Below are positions 25,130-37,856 of a DNA stretch of 64,000 nucleotides, piece after piece (within the stretch, counting starts at the first letter, position 1; each line of letters opens with the position of its first letter). The translations under genes were made by a program, and so were the position numbers. Source of the DNA: Hypomyces perniciosus (taxonomy: Eukaryota; Ascomycota; Sordariomycetes; Hypocreales; Hypocreaceae); NCBI GenBank assembly GCA_008477525.1, contig SPDT01000002.1, positions 62,001-126,000 on the forward strand. The letters run 5' to 3'. The notes beneath the pieces were generated by a model. The model saw nothing but the letters and a program-made list of their open reading frames with translations. It did not search any database and had not been told where the DNA came from.

Positions 25130-26170
25130 TAATAATTACTTTAAGCTATATTTACTATAAGAATTTTATACTAATGCCTGACTTTAAAGTAAATAAATAG
25201 TAATTTTATATTAAAGATATTTATAACTTTTTATATAACTTTTCCTATAAAAGATAAGCGTTAAACTTTACTTTAAAGGCAATACTTTATATAATAGTAA
25301 AAGGATTAGTGATTATTAAAGCAGTTTAAGCTGAGATAATAGTATTTATAGATGCTTTTAAAGGTACCCCTGCCTTTAATCGAATAGTACTTTAAGCTTT
25401 TAATATTTTTAATAGACTATAGAACTTCTAATACTTTATTAAAGGATAATAAATTCTTATAGGGTTAATTTATTTCCCTAAGCACTAATATACTTACATT
25501 TTTAATAAATGCAGGTACCTTTACTATTTTAACTTTTATAGATATAACCGCGAGCGCTAAGCGCAGCAGTTCCTTGATTTATAGGCCTATATAGTTAAAA
25601 AAGCTGGATTTCCTTATTTATTTAGCTTTTATATAGTCCTGTATATAGAATAACCTGGAGCTAATAAATGTGGCTATTTAAGCCTGTTTTAGATCCAGTA
25701 AATGCTCTATAGACTTATTGGCATTAAATTAAGTTGACTGGCAGGACTTTTAAGCGGGATCTTTATCTCCTTTAGCCTTAAAAAGCACAGAACGACTAAC
25801 CTAAAGGGATTTAAACTTCTGCTTTAGGATTAATACTAGTACCTATACCCTAGCTATTCAGCTAAAAGCTATATAGACATTATTTAGGTTTTTCACTAAT
25901 CCTTAACAGTAAATAAACTTACTATTATAAATTCTAGGATAAATGTTAAAGATATCCTACCTTTTTTAATTAAATACTATTTAATTAAGTTAAATTAAAG
26001 CTAATAGGCTCCTCTTAAAATAACTTATAGGAGGAATATAATAAAGATTAATAGTTAGTGCTTAGCTGACCTGGGAGTACTAGTAAATAACCTTATAAAG
26101 GAGAATAGGTTAATCTATTATAATAATAGTCTTTCTCGACAATTAGTTGCCTTCTTACCTTTAAGCATCT
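25130..26170 (+). pseudogene. Extra legible frame (third ORF) in the 3' part of G2
   Basis: One plus-strand phase is readable for about 1 kb if TAG/TAA are taken as Trp/Gln. It includes FIDAFKGTPAFNRIVL near 25350 and SGIFISFSLKKHRTTNLKG near 25760-25810. A coherent frame at this place, after integrase, points to an additional protein (env-like, or captured). I do not recognise a family and see no signal peptide or fusion motif. It could also be the remains of another element inserted in G2. Confidence 0.4.
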
Positions 26171-26180
26171 AAAGAAGATT

Positions 26181-26540
26181 CTAATAACAGCAGCTAATAC
26201 CTAGAACGCAACTTCCTATACTAACAATACCTGCACCCTTAGCTATATAGCTAAGCCAGTCATAGTAAAGGAAAAAAAAAGTATTCTCCTTTACTTTATA
26301 AATAGTATTAATAGCGAAAAAACAAAACAATACTGCTAGCCCAGCAATATAAGCAGCGTCTCTTGCAAAAATAGTAGCAGGACTGGCGATTAAGAGTAGG
26401 TTAATGCATTTCTCAGTAACGCTATAACCTATAAGACCCCCGCTAACTGTACCAGCTATCGCTAATAATACTGAAACCTTGGATGTGGAGTCAGTTTCCT
26501 TTAAAGAAAGTAATAGCTCTTTTAACGCGTTAAAAGACAA
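26181..26540 (-). CDS. Uninterrupted 119-residue antisense ORF, membrane-like, in G2
   Basis: Starts MSFNALKELLLSLK and stays open for 119 codons in sequence that is otherwise full of RIP stops. It retains a Trp and several Cys. Three hydrophobic stretches are visible at about residues 23-40, 64-80 and 99-116, so an integral membrane protein is possible. It lies directly beyond the end of the plus-strand frame described above and is convergent with it. I do not recognise it. Chance openness in the antisense of a low-GC region remains possible. Confidence 0.3.
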   Translation of the reverse strand: MSFNALKELLLSLKETDSTSKVSVLLAIAGTVSGGLIGYSVTEKCINLLLIASPATIFARDAAYIAGLAVLFCFFAINTIYKVKENTFFFLYYDWLSYIAKGAGIVSIGSCVLGISCCY

Positions 26541-27140
26541 CTAAGACTTAAAAGATAAAAGAGTTTTAGGAGTTACTATTAAACTTAACTAGCGAGTAAT
26601 TAAAAATAATAAAAAAGCTCTTTTAAAACTAGGCGAAAGAGGGCAAGCTATAATAATAGCCTTTACAGCAGCAATAGGGAAAACTGCACTTTAATGTTCC
26701 TAGGTCTGGCGAATTACAGCCTTAAATATATACTGCAGCCTAACCCTACCGAGGCTAATAGATGAATCGGCTTAGGATAATATCCGAGAATAAGTTTATA
26801 CACCTATATAAATAATAGGATAACTAATATAAGATAAGCAGATAGCAGCTTAGAATGCCTAGTGATAAAGAGATTAATAAAAGGGGACTATTTAATTACA
26901 ATAATTCTAACAGGAAGGGAATGATTTAATATAGATTAGACAGGGAGGAATTAATAATATAAACAGCAGTAGTTTTGCTTTTAATTTTCTTTCCTTTTTT
27001 TTTTTTCTTTCTTTTAATAATACTTTTTCTGCTATTTTCCTATATTATTTACATTTTCTTTAAATGTTATTATACTGGTATTAAAGGGATTAATAGGAAA
27101 AGCGTTTTATTGAGATTCGCTACTTTTATTCGCGAATGCT
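26541..27140 (+). other. G2 3' untranslated region
   Basis: AT-rich with a pyrimidine-rich run near 26990-27030. No gene is seen. It ends at the polypurine tract. Confidence 0.4.
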
Positions 27141-27152
27141 TATAGGGAGGGT
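27141..27152 (+). other. G2 polypurine tract
   Basis: TATAGGGAGGGT immediately before the 3' LTR. The short element has the identical TATAGGGAGGGT at 45767-45778. Confidence 0.8.
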
Positions 27153-27559
27153 TTTATCAGGGGTAACTAATATGCCTAATACACTAGCATTTTTTCTTAT
27201 TAGCTTACCTAAAAAAGGTTGGCTGCTTATTTAAGCAGCTACTGGATTAAGAAAGCACAGGAGTATAAAGATATACAGATAGACCTAGTTTAATAAACAA
27301 TAACCTTTTTCCCCCTTTAATGTATAACCCCACCTGTAAGAATACAGTCGCTAAGGCGTATAAAGGTAACCGTTGGTTGCTTTTGGCTGCCGGCATTATA
27401 ATCAAATAATCCGCAGTATCTTTTTAGCCCCTATATTACTTAATCGCCGCTTTGTGGTTCTGTCAGGAGCGCGGTTCCCGCGCTCGATACCAGTCATTGT
27501 GTGTGGGTGTATATATGTGTTGTGTATGTGTTTTGGAGTGCCAATTCCCCTTCGACAAA
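27153..27559 (+). repeat. G2 3' LTR
   Basis: 407 bp. It retains more CpG and GT-rich sequence (GTGTGGGTGTATATATGTGT-type near 27500) than the 5' LTR. The 76-codon frame at 27373-27603 is a chance frame across the LTR edge. Confidence 0.92.
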
Positions 27560-28190
27560 TTCCTTATATATTATATCCTCGCAAAGAGCTAGTTAATCTT
27601 TAAGCTTTTTAATAATTTAGTAAATAGTAAATTTAATATTAAAGTCCCTATTATTTTTATAGGCTACTCTAGTAGCAGTAAAGGCTAAGGCTGCAGCTTT
27701 AAGGTTTACTAAGACTAAAGTATAAATACTAGAGTTAACTGTCTTCTAGATCTAATTCAAAATCGCATCGCTAGCCTTCCTTTTCTCTTTATTTAAAGTA
27801 ATATTAAACTAGTGCTTTTAAAGTATACTATTATAGTAAATAGAGATATCTGCCATAAAGGCATTAAGACTAAACTCTTATACTATACACTCCTTTACTT
27901 CTATTAAAGTAAATAGCTTAGTAGCAGGGAAATAGTTATTTAATTAATTAAGGAGATTAAGATTAATCTTATTCTAGACTTTAATAGTAGTTATATAGTT
28001 AGTTAAAATAGTAATCTATTTAATCTACTAAACTATTAATTCTAGCTTTATAAAAGCAATATCCCTTATATTATCTATTATAAAAGATAGCTTTAGCAGC
28101 TTAAAGGTAAAGGTAAAGGGTATAAAGAGAGATATAATATTAAAGTAAAAGTTTCTAGTAACTTTAATAGTTATTACCTAGGCTTATAAC
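27560..28190 (-). pseudogene. Copia A gag, 5' part (RIP-inactivated)
   Basis: This continues copia A right of the G2 insertion and matches copia B 54075-54713 and, inverted, copia C 61518-62150. Comparison of the three shows mostly C/T and G/A differences. By position, next to the 5' LTR, it should be gag. No zinc knuckle is legible. Confidence 0.6.
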
Positions 28191-28451
28191 TGTGGCGGAG
28201 CGCGGTACAGCTATATAGAGTATAAAGAGATAGGAAACGAAGCTTGATTCTATAAAAGAGAATATACTGTAGTGGCCTCGCTATATATATATAGCTAACA
28301 TAAAGAAGAAGCTATATATAGCGCTGTAAGCGTCTGTACAGTCTGATATATCGCTTACGCGATATATATATTAGCTTGTATCTGCTTTGTAAGCAGATAA
28401 GAGCTCCCTAGCGCTAATAAGCGGTAGGGCCCCGGCCTACTTAACCTAACA
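28191..28451 (-). repeat. Copia A 5' LTR
   Basis: 261 bp matching 9734-9996. It is more eroded than its partner. CTTAT, the right target copy, follows at 28452-28456. Confidence 0.92.
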
Positions 28452-29406
28452 CTTATTTATAGCTTTAAAAAAGTTAAAAATAGTATTATTCTTTTAAATA
28501 TTAATAATATTATACTTTACTGTTAATATATAAGCCTTAGACTATTTATTATATAAATTATATAGGTTAGCTTTTAAGCTTTAGGCCTCTTTAAAAACTG
28601 CTCTATAATTCCTTTAAGTATTTTCTTTAATATTTAAAGTATTTAAAGTTAAAGTCCCTTTTAATACTTTAAAAAGTATATATATAATAATAGCTATATA
28701 TATATTATTATTATTAAACTTATCTGCTTAAAGGTTAATTATACTTAAAGACAATGCATTATTTAAGGTTATAGTTATAATAGTTATCATAGGTTATTTC
28801 TTTTTTACTGTTTACTAAACAGTAAATACTTATTCCTTTATAAGTATTAGATTATAAATACTTAATAGAATAGTTTTTAATATTTATATATAGATACTAC
28901 TCTTTTTTATTTTTTTTATAGAGGATTAAATTTACTATACTTTTAGGATTATTATTTAATAAAGTGCTATAATTCTTTAATTTATAGCAGTATCTTTATT
29001 GCATATAATTTTAAAGCTAAGCTTTTTAATTATATTGGTTTATATAGGTTATTTAAAGAGTAGGAAGTGGTTATTTTTATAATTAAGGCAATAAGGATTT
29101 ATTTCATACTAGATCCTTTAACTGTTAATATAATATTTAAAGACTTTAATTTATTTTACTTAATCTTTTTTTATTTTTAGTTTAAATATAGTAGGCAGCT
29201 TATAGGAATCTTTATTAGTATTTATAATAATAGTAAAGTATACTTAAAAATAATGAAAAGTAAGTTTTTAGATATACTTTTATACTTTTTAAAAGCAATC
29301 TGGGCTTATAACTGTTATATAGATATAAATACTTTGCATTAAAGTATAAAATTATGGCTTAAATTATATAAAAGTATATACCTTAAAGGCCCTACTATAT
29401 ATATAT
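28452..29406. repeat. Unidentified RIP-eroded repeat, right half
   Basis: Probable continuation of 8131-9733 across the copia A insertion. Very AT-rich. No motif is recognised. Confidence 0.4.
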
Positions 29407-29730
29407 TATATAACCCCTGTAATTATATAATAAAGCGTTTAACTAATAATACTATATGCACTTTATCCTTATAGTAAGCTATAAGGATCACCAGTAACCT
29501 CTTTACAATACTTATACTCCCTATAGATTTCCTTTATATATATACAACTAGCTTATTACTTATTTAGTATAGGTATTTAAATAGTTGTTAATAAATTGCA
29601 TTTACAAGAACTGCCTATTTTATAGAATTGTAACTATATTACCCTGCTTAGTATTTATCTTTAACCTCCCTATTAATATAAACCCATGAACCTCGGTTTA
29701 TCCCTTAGGAATTAGACCCGGATCGTTATA
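29407..29730 (+). repeat. Solo LTR related to G1 (diverged)
   Basis: The last 210 bases (about 29521-29730) match the G1 LTR in inverted orientation: CTCGGTTTATCCCTTAGGA and CGGATCGTTATA correspond to the G1 terminus. The upstream part is more diverged. It starts TATATAACCCC where G1 has TGTTATGACCC, and is about 80 bp shorter. Flanks TATAT (29402-29406) and TATTT (29731-29735) could be a degraded target duplication. No internal gypsy sequence adjoins it, so it is probably a recombined solo LTR. Confidence 0.6.
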
Positions 29731-30570
29731 TATTTGCATGTATCTAAGAAAGGTTATAATAGTTTTATATTAATAGTAGCATTATATAAAGCCTAGCCTA
29801 AAAACCGATACTCTCTAATAGTTATATCTAGCTTATAAACTTATACAAAAATAAAGGAAACAATAACCATTTTTATTGTTTAAAGCAAATATAACACAGC
29901 TACTAACAGGACTAATTATCTCTATGCAGGCCTTTATACAGGGATTATAGATCTAGATACCTAAACTTTACTCGATATTAAATACCCGGTTTCAATAGTT
30001 TTCTGTTTTAAAGTAACCCTGCAAATAACAAAAAGATTAGCTGTATAGATATATTTACAAAGCTGTCAGCTATACAACCAACTATATCTACCAAATAAAC
30101 AGGTCTAAACTAGCTAACGCTTTACCCACTCTAATAACAATAATACTTAAAGAGTTAATAATCTGAACAGCCTATAATTTAGTATATATAGTTGATGCTA
30201 GGTTATTAATATTAAAAGTCGGATCATTGCTAAAGGTAATAAAAGGGAATAGCGCTGGCGCTTTAGGATATCTTAGCAGTACAGAGACTTAGCTTAAACT
30301 ATTATAATAATTATGTTTTTGGCGCCAGAGAATTAATACAGGTATAAAGCCGGTAACTACTATAGTGCCTAGAAAAAAGTAACAGTAAACCTATAATAAA
30401 ATGCATATTACCCTATAACACTATATAAACTTCAAATCGCTATTGCGCAGCTACATAAAGGTCAATTAAAGATTTATGTAATTAAATTGAATTCTATAAG
30501 TCTAATTTACCTAAAAGAATATTCTTAATATTTAGTATACTATCTATTTGCGTTAATAACAGCTTAGAGT
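29731..30570 (-). pseudogene. Possible RIP-damaged gene, hydrophobic product
   Basis: Less AT-rich than its surroundings. A minus-strand phase from about 30290 to 29770 is legible with stops mainly TAG/TAA at likely Trp/Gln positions. It has many hydrophobic residues, for example YPKAPALFPFITF and SSCVIFALNN. A TTTGCAG acceptor-like site lies near 30015. This could be a membrane-protein gene or an unknown element. I do not recognise the family and cannot fix its ends. Confidence 0.25.
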
Positions 30571-30640
30571 CGGCAGGTCATCGACAATACTAACCTGATG
30601 CATAATAGGCTAAAAGGGGTGGAAAGGTAATAATTATAGG

Positions 30641-30665
30641 AAGGAAAGGAAAGGAAAGGAAAGGA
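30641..30665. repeat. AAGGA microsatellite
   Basis: Five tandem AAGGA units just beyond the C-terminal end of the Tc1-type transposase. Confidence 0.8.
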
Positions 30666-31052
30666 TATGCTTTTTTGCGTATTATAACTGTCTTAACAGT
30701 TTATCTTCAAACAGCTCCCAAACTTCAACCACTACTTCAATAAGCCTCTATAATAACTAGTTATTTATTAGTATATTGGAAAGTTCAAGGTATATGTTGA
30801 AAATTCTTTCTTTTAACAGCTTCTAGAGATTTTCGATTAGGTTAAAGTTAGTTAAGTAAAGGGGACAGTTAATAAATAATACTCCATTTTCCCTAGCCTA
30901 TTCCTTAAACCACGTTTATACAATATAAGCTTTATAAGTTAAGGCATTATCTTAAATGAACTAATATCCTAGTTCTATAATTATTAGCAGGTTTTCTTTT
31001 AAACATTTAAGGATTCGGCGACTTGTTATGCCGCCGCGTACTACATTGAGGT

Positions 31053-31313
31053 ATCAGAGACCCTCTTTAGGGTAGATGGATCGGGCAAAGGGCTGCGACC
31101 TTAGGGAAGAGTAAAGGAGGTTAAAGAGCAGTCACTTAAAGGAGAAATAGGTGCTAATAAGCAGCTAATAAGCTAGAAACTAATAGTTAAGTATAATAGC
31201 AGTAGTTTATTAGTCTTTAAAGTTTTATATCTTTAAAAACTATAGTTACTTTTATATATATATTCTAGCCTATATAATATTATAAAAGCTTTAAAGCTTT
31301 TAATCTTTTAATA
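31053..31313 (-). repeat. X1 3' LTR
   Basis: About 261 bp. Its outer part (31053-31140) is only mildly eroded (GGGTAGATGGATCGGGCAAA) while its inner part is strongly eroded. The opposite pattern holds in the 5' LTR. Confidence 0.9.
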
Positions 31314-31330
31314 AACTGCCCCCCTTTTTA
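31314..31330 (-). other. X1 polypurine tract
   Basis: The minus strand reads AAAAAGGGGGGCAGTT directly before the 3' LTR. X2 and X3 have AAAAGGGGGGGCAGCC (46902-46917) and AAAAAGGGAGGCAGCC (57088-57103). Confidence 0.75.
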
Positions 31331-33500
31331 TAGTATTAACTTTAATATTAGCGAGAACTTTATATTTAACTAGCTTTTTTTTAGCTTTTAATATACTATT
31401 ATTATATTAAATAATAACTGTTTTTTATATAAATGCTTTTTTTAAGCCTTAAACTCAAATATTTTAATATATATTTAATAGCTTGAAACTTGTTTAACTT
31501 TATAATTTAAAAGTATACTTTTATACAATTAAACAAAAGGTAATAAAAAAGTTTTATATAATATATTAATTCTTTACTATTAATATATAAATAATTTATT
31601 TTCTTTTTCTTTTTTTAATTTACTATTATATATATAATATATATTTTTACTTTATTTTTCTTTTTATTTATAACTTTACTTTTTATTTACTTTTCTTTTT
31701 TTCTTTTGTTTCTCTCTCTCTCTGTTAGCCCTTTTCTTTATATAGCTGCTTTTCCTATAAATATTCTTTCTTTTTGCCTCTTTTTACTAGTTAATTTATT
31801 ATATAATAGTAGTTGTCTTTTTTAAATTTAGCCTATAATTATAAATTTCCTTTTTCCTTTTATAATAAATATTATTATTCTATAAATTTTATATAATTAA
31901 TACTTTACTATAACTTTCTATTTAATATACTTATAGCCTAGTTTTGAAAAAATAATAATCCTATAATATTTAAGAACTTTAATATAATAAGCCTATTTTT
32001 ATTTATAGTTAATATTACTTTAGCTATATGTTTATTAAAATACCCTCCCTTTAAAATTACTATACTTTTACTAGTAGAATATTATAAAGCTGCTAGTAAT
32101 TTAATATAATAAGTTTTTTAATATATATAATACTATTAGCTAGTATTAATTTACAATAAATGCCTTACTTATATTATTATTATTTTAACCTTTTAATTAA
32201 ATAAAATATAAAATTAAGAAAAAAACTGCTTTAATACTATAATAATAAATATAAATTTTATATAATTAAAAAGTAAAACTTTTTATATTAATTTATATTA
32301 TATTAACTAATTTTAAGAAATATCTTTATTATTTTTTAAATATAAATTATATAACTTAATTGCCTATTAGTTTATTAATACTATTAAAGTATTAATTTAG
32401 TGTTTTTAAAAATCTTTAATTAATAGAATAAATACTTTACTATTACTTTTTTATTATATAATAGAAGCTAATAAAAAACTAGTTAATAATAGTATTACGA
32501 TAAGTTTAATATAAAAAGAACTTTATATTAATATAGTAAAAGTTTAGTTGAGTTAAAAAGTAAAAAGAAAAAAACTTTATAGTAAATAAATAAGATTACT
32601 GCTAAAATTCAAAGCGCTTAAACCTTTAAATTACGTTTAATTAAATAAACTCTTTTATTACTATTACTACTATTATATATACTTTTATTTTAGTATATAT
32701 TTCTTTATTTATAATATACAGTTTTTAATTACTTACTATATGATATATTAATATATTAGAACTCCTATCTTCCTTTAAATATATCCTATTATAATAAAGA
32801 ATTAGAATATAATATTATTTAAAAGTAAAGAGAATTAGCTATTATTTAATAATAGTATTATTATTTATTTACTATAAAATATATATTATATATATTTATT
32901 TTCTATTTTTAATTAACTAGTTAAAACTATATAATACTTTACTTCTTTTACTTTTATAATATTTAATAGTAATAGCTAGTTAATTATTAATAAATTAATA
33001 CTTATACTTTTAAATTAATTTAATATTAATAAAATTAGTTCTTTTTTATTAAATATGATTAATCTTTAAATAATCTTTCTATTTAATGAAATATAAATCC
33101 TATATTCCTTTATATTTATAATTAATTATTCCTTTAACTTTAAATGTCTTTCAGCGCTTAAAGGGTAATTTCTTAACTTAAAAGGTTTTCTTTTACAGCT
33201 ATAATATAATTTATCATTTAAAGTATTAAAAATATTATAAACCTTAATAAAAGATAAAAAATAAAGCTAATATATTAATCTATTTATTCTAATTTAGTGT
33301 TTAATTTAGTAAAGATTGATATACTTTTTAGCGAGTTTTGTATTAAATTATTAAAGTTTTAAGTATTTTATAGATAATAATACTTAATCGCTTATAGTAA
33401 ATTTCTTTCAAAGTCAATAAATATTATATTACTTTTTATATTCCTTTTAGCTTTATTATAAAGTTTATTTAATTATTTTGTAAATTACTTAAAGGCTTTT
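31331..33500 (-). pseudogene. X1 3' interior (integrase C-terminal part and 3' UTR)
   Basis: Extreme AT-rich sequence. The 31700-31730 stretch has a TCTCTCTC run on the plus strand. It is colinear with X2 46235-46917, X3 54994-57103 (inverted) and X4 58376-60310. By position it follows the integrase core; no motif is legible in its last 2 kb. Confidence 0.5.
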
Positions 33501-36330
33501 TAGCTTTATAATAATATTAGTATAATATTTATAATAAATTAATTTATTATAATTTCAAGTATTAAGTTTATAGTTAAATAGTAAAAAAGCTAATAAATAG
33601 TTAATTATAGAATATTTAATACTATTATATATAAATTAAATAAAAGATAATTTTTATAGCTAATTATTTTATTATTTACTATAAAAAAATATAAATAATA
33701 CTTTAAGGCTTAATTCTGCTATTTAGTTTAACTATTAGTTTATAAGTAAACGGTACTATTAAATTGCTATTTATAAGTAAATCAGTAATAAAAACTTTAC
33801 TAAAATCTAGATTTAAATAATTAATTTTTATTAAAGATAATTCTTTATAGTATTATAAAAATTAAATAAATATATTTTATAAAAAGGTTAGTAATTTTAT
33901 TATTTATAATATATATTATTATAAATATATATAAGGTATATTTTATATATTAGTTAATAATAATAAAAGTTATATTATATAAATATTTACTTTTATAGTT
34001 TAGGATTTCCAGTAAATCTATAAAAAAGTTTATGGAAATCTCTTTAAAAAGTCTTTTTAATATTAATAATAAAGTAAATTAGGTATATAGTGAATAGGTT
34101 TTTGCCTCTATTATTTAATAAATGTAATATATAGATATATAATGCTTAATATCTCGCTTTATGCCTTATTAATAATAGGTTAGTATAATATATTTTAAAG
34201 TATAACTAATTCTATAATATTTAGCAGTTAAACTATTATAAAATAAGATTAAAATCTTAATATAAAAGCCTATTAATATATAGACTTTACATTAATAATA
34301 AACTAGCTAATTATTATTAATAACCTAGTTATTATTATAAAATATATTAACTACTCTTTAACTTTAAACCTTTAACTAAATAACGTAATCTCTTTATTAA
34401 ATTTATAAAATAGCAAAATATAAAGACTTTTATAGTTTTAATAGTAAAATTACTGTAGTCTACTATACAACCTATAAACTAGCAGCGATTATAACTTTAG
34501 CTACTATATTTTATAAATAGGCTAGCTGCTAAATAGCATTTAATCCCTATCCTTTAACTTAAAGCGACACTAAAGTAATACTTTTATTTATAAGTAATTT
34601 TATATATTTTTAATTACTATAATATATTACTGCAGATCTTTTCAATTTATATAGGCTATTAATTTCTATACTATAAAAATACTATAAAATTATTAATATA
34701 TAGCTTTACTGTAATTCTTTAATTTTAATAGGATTATAAAAATTAAAGTATTAAAATAAAGTATTAGCAAGGTTTAACTTCTTTAATTTATATTTAATAT
34801 AAAAATTAAATAAAGTTAATATATTAAAAGCCTTGACTTGTTAGGATAAAGGCTTTTATTTATCTATAAAGTCATAGTAATTAAAATAATTTATTATAAC
34901 TTAAATCTTTATATTTATATAAGCTAACTAATATCTTTATATTTAAAAAGCCTTTGTAATATTAAAAGATTTAATATTAAGGGTATAATAATATAATTCA
35001 AACTATTTAGCTTTTCAATATATATATTATACAGTATTAAATATTTTATTAATATTAAATTAATATTGCCTTCATTATATTATTTAGTATATTTATGTTA
35101 TATAAATCAATACCTTTAAATTATAATATATTAAAATAAATTTCTTTATAAATTTCTTTAAGCTATTAAAAAGGTTTAAAAGCGCTAAACTTTAACTATA
35201 AAAAACCTTTTTGCGTTTTATAAATAAAATCTATTAAACGTACTATAATGTTACTATAATTCTTAATAAAGTAATAGTAAAGCTTTAGAAATCTTAGCAA
35301 TATAAAGATATTATAAATACTTTTAAGTATTAACTATTTAATAATAGTTTAAATATATAATTGTTTTATTTTAATTTTATGAAATATAATAATATATTTA
35401 ATAATATTAATATATAGCGATATATTTTATAGCTTTTTAAAAACGTAATTAATATATTATATACTTTTTAAAAGTATAGCTATAGATTAATATATTTATT
35501 AAAATATATAATATAAATAAAATTAATTAGATTTTGTAGTATATTATTAATATATTGTTAAAAAGTTATAAAGGAATTTATAAAGTTATATTATATAATA
35601 TTATAGTTTAAGTATTTATATTAATAGTAAAATATTATCTTTTATTTGGCTGTTTTACAGATAAGTATTTAATAATATATAACTTTTAAATTAAGTTTAG
35701 TAAAGATTTTAATATATAAAAGTATGTTAAAATCTTTAAAGATTAATAGTAAAAGAGTCTAGTTTTTGCAAGTTATTTTATTTAAAATATAGAAATTAAT
35801 ATATATTTATAGTTTACTGCCTCTTTTAGTGTAAAGATTATAAAAGCACTTACAGGATTAATAAACTATTAAATCTATATATTTTACAATAATTTTTCTA
35901 AATATTTATAAAAAGCTTTTAACTCTTTAAATGCTAAGTTATAGATAAAACTCTATAAAGGCATTTTTTTATCTTTTAATTTAATAGTATATTATTAATG
36001 TATTAATATATAAACAGCCTTTTTCATAAAGAAGATATTAATAGGATTATAGTATATAGGAAGCAATTTTAAATATAAGGCTAATTTATAGCCTTTTGAG
36101 GAAATAGCTTTATTTAAGTTAAAAGATAATAAGTTTTTTAAAGCTTTTAACTGAACTTATAGCTTTTTGTTAATTACTAATATAAAAACTATTTAAGCTT
36201 TTTAATAGTTTATTATAGCTGCTTTTTAAAGGCTATTAAAGTAATAAAATCGTTAGTTAAAGGATAATTTTATTAACTATATTTTTATAAAAAGGTAGGA
36301 TTAACTTTTTAAAATTAAGGTTTTTTTAAA
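33500..36330 (-). pseudogene. X1 pol: RT, RNase H, integrase (RIP-inactivated)
   Basis: The RT entry region is legible near 36080-35880: LPIYYNPINIFFMKKA followed by WSFIYNLAFKELKAFYKYLE, matching the fungal gypsy pattern that precedes the RT fingers. The RT active site near 35500 reads IIYFNKYI, so both catalytic Asp are lost. The integrase core begins EISINFFIDLLEIL at 34042-34003, matching the usual ISMDFITDLPES. Trp-to-stop changes are dense. Confidence 0.75.
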
Positions 36331-37856
36331 ATGAAATCTTTTAAAATATTAGCAATAATGCAATAAAATAGCTACTTTTTCTCTATTCCTTAATTATTAA
36401 CTATCTTTATAAGTACATCTATATAGCTATAGGTTATAGCATAAATATTTAAGAAAATAATAGTAAGCTTTAAAGCCAGTAATAAACCCTTTAATTAATC
36501 CTTTTATTATAAAGAGATAATATAAATATTACTGTTAGGATTAAATAGGGTATTTATATACTGCTAGTAATTACTTAATTGCACTATCTTTAATTATTTT
36601 ATAAATAAATTTATATAGTGATTATATTCTTAAGCTTAATAAACTGCAGGTTTAGTATTTCTGCTAGTTAACAATAGTTAAATAAGGTTATTATACTTTT
36701 TAATAATATAATATTTACTATTATACTTTATATAATTAAAAGCTTAATATACAGTCTTATAATAAAGACTATTATATTTTTAATAAATTACTAAACTAAA
36801 AAGGTTTTTTTATTTTTTTTTAAACCTTTAAATACTTTAATTATTTAACTTTTTAAAGTATTAGCAGTATAATCCTAGTATAATCCCTATTAAATAATAA
36901 ATCTAGTCTTCTTATATTTTCTTTAAGATTAAAATTCTTATTAAAAGCTATTTATATTACCAATATAGTTATATATAAAAGTCTTAATAATTCTATTAAT
37001 ATAAATTAACTTTTGCCAAGTTATAGGGATTTTAAAGTAAAATATTTACTTATTTATTATAAAGAAAAATACTATAAAAATATATAAATTTTAAATTATA
37101 AAGGATTTATTTTAAAGAGGATACTTTTAATAATCTTAAATTAAAAAAAAATAACTAATAACTCTATTTAATAGCTTTATATAAGTAAAGAATCTATAAA
37201 GTTACTTTATAGTATTTAATTAAATTATTATAATTATTATTTTTAAACTATTAATAAAATTTATTTTAAATAATTAATTTAACTAATCTGCCTTTTTCTT
37301 TAAAATAATTAATTTATTATTATTATATATCTCTTTTTAAATAAAAAGTAGTATAAATACTTTTATAAGCTATTTAAAAAAAGTATAAAAGGATAATTTA
37401 AATTGCCTTTTAATAATAGTAAAATAAATTTATAATTGTACTTAAAACTTTCCTTTATAATAAAAAGCTTAAATTTATATTTTACTTTAATTGCTTTTAT
37501 AACATTATTTTAAACTAGCAGTATATAATAAGCTAATTATAGGTAATAAACCTTTAGTCTTTAAAAGTTTAAAAAAAATACTTTCCTTTTAAGAAAAAAT
37601 ATTTAAATATTTCCTTTTTAAATATATTTACTATTCATTTTTTATTTATTAAATATAAATATTAAATGCTTCTTTTGTAAATAAAATATTATTTAACAGG
37701 CTTAATTAATACTTTAAAAAAGTAATTTTTTTTTAAAGTCTTTATATTTAAAATATGGCCTTTTTTATTAAAAGTAAATTAATTATATATTATTAAAAGT
37801 ATTTTGAATTTTAATAGTTTTTTTTTACTTTTATTAAAAATAATAAAAGATTAATA
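36331..37856 (-). pseudogene. X1 gag region (RIP-inactivated)
   Basis: Sequence between RT and the 5' LTR, where gag and protease belong. It is too eroded to read a zinc knuckle or protease motif by eye. The call rests on position only. Confidence 0.4.

Larger units (their letters stand above)
15553..27559 (+). mobile_element. Ty3/gypsy LTR retrotransposon G2, inserted in copia A
   Basis: A complete 12-kb gypsy on the plus strand with 407-bp LTRs at 15553-15959 and 27153-27559. Termini are TTTGTTGGGGG and CGACAAA, and TTCC is duplicated at 15549-15552 and 27560-27563. Removing the element and one TTCC restores the sequence seen in copia B (54.07 kb) and copia C (62.15 kb inverted). The order gag, protease, RT, RNase H, integrase is legible through RIP stops. 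About 4 kb of sequence after integrase (23.3-27.15 kb) is more than a simple gypsy needs and includes a further legible frame. Confidence 0.92.
9734..28451 (-). mobile_element. Ty1/copia LTR retrotransposon, copy A (split by gypsy G2)
   Basis: The element is read on the minus strand. LTRs lie at 9734-9996 (3') and 28191-28451 (5'). The target duplication is CCTAT at 9729-9733 and CTTAT at 28452-28456, one RIP-type change apart. The order integrase (about 14.3-13.5 kb), RT (about 12-11.6 kb) and RNase H (about 11.3-10.9 kb) places integrase before RT, diagnostic of copia. A 12-kb gypsy sits inside the gag/protease part at 15553-27559. Without it the element is about 6.7 kb. The 3' LTR and last 1.2 kb are much less RIP-eroded than the rest. 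It carries an extra antisense gene at 10371-10914. Confidence 0.9.
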
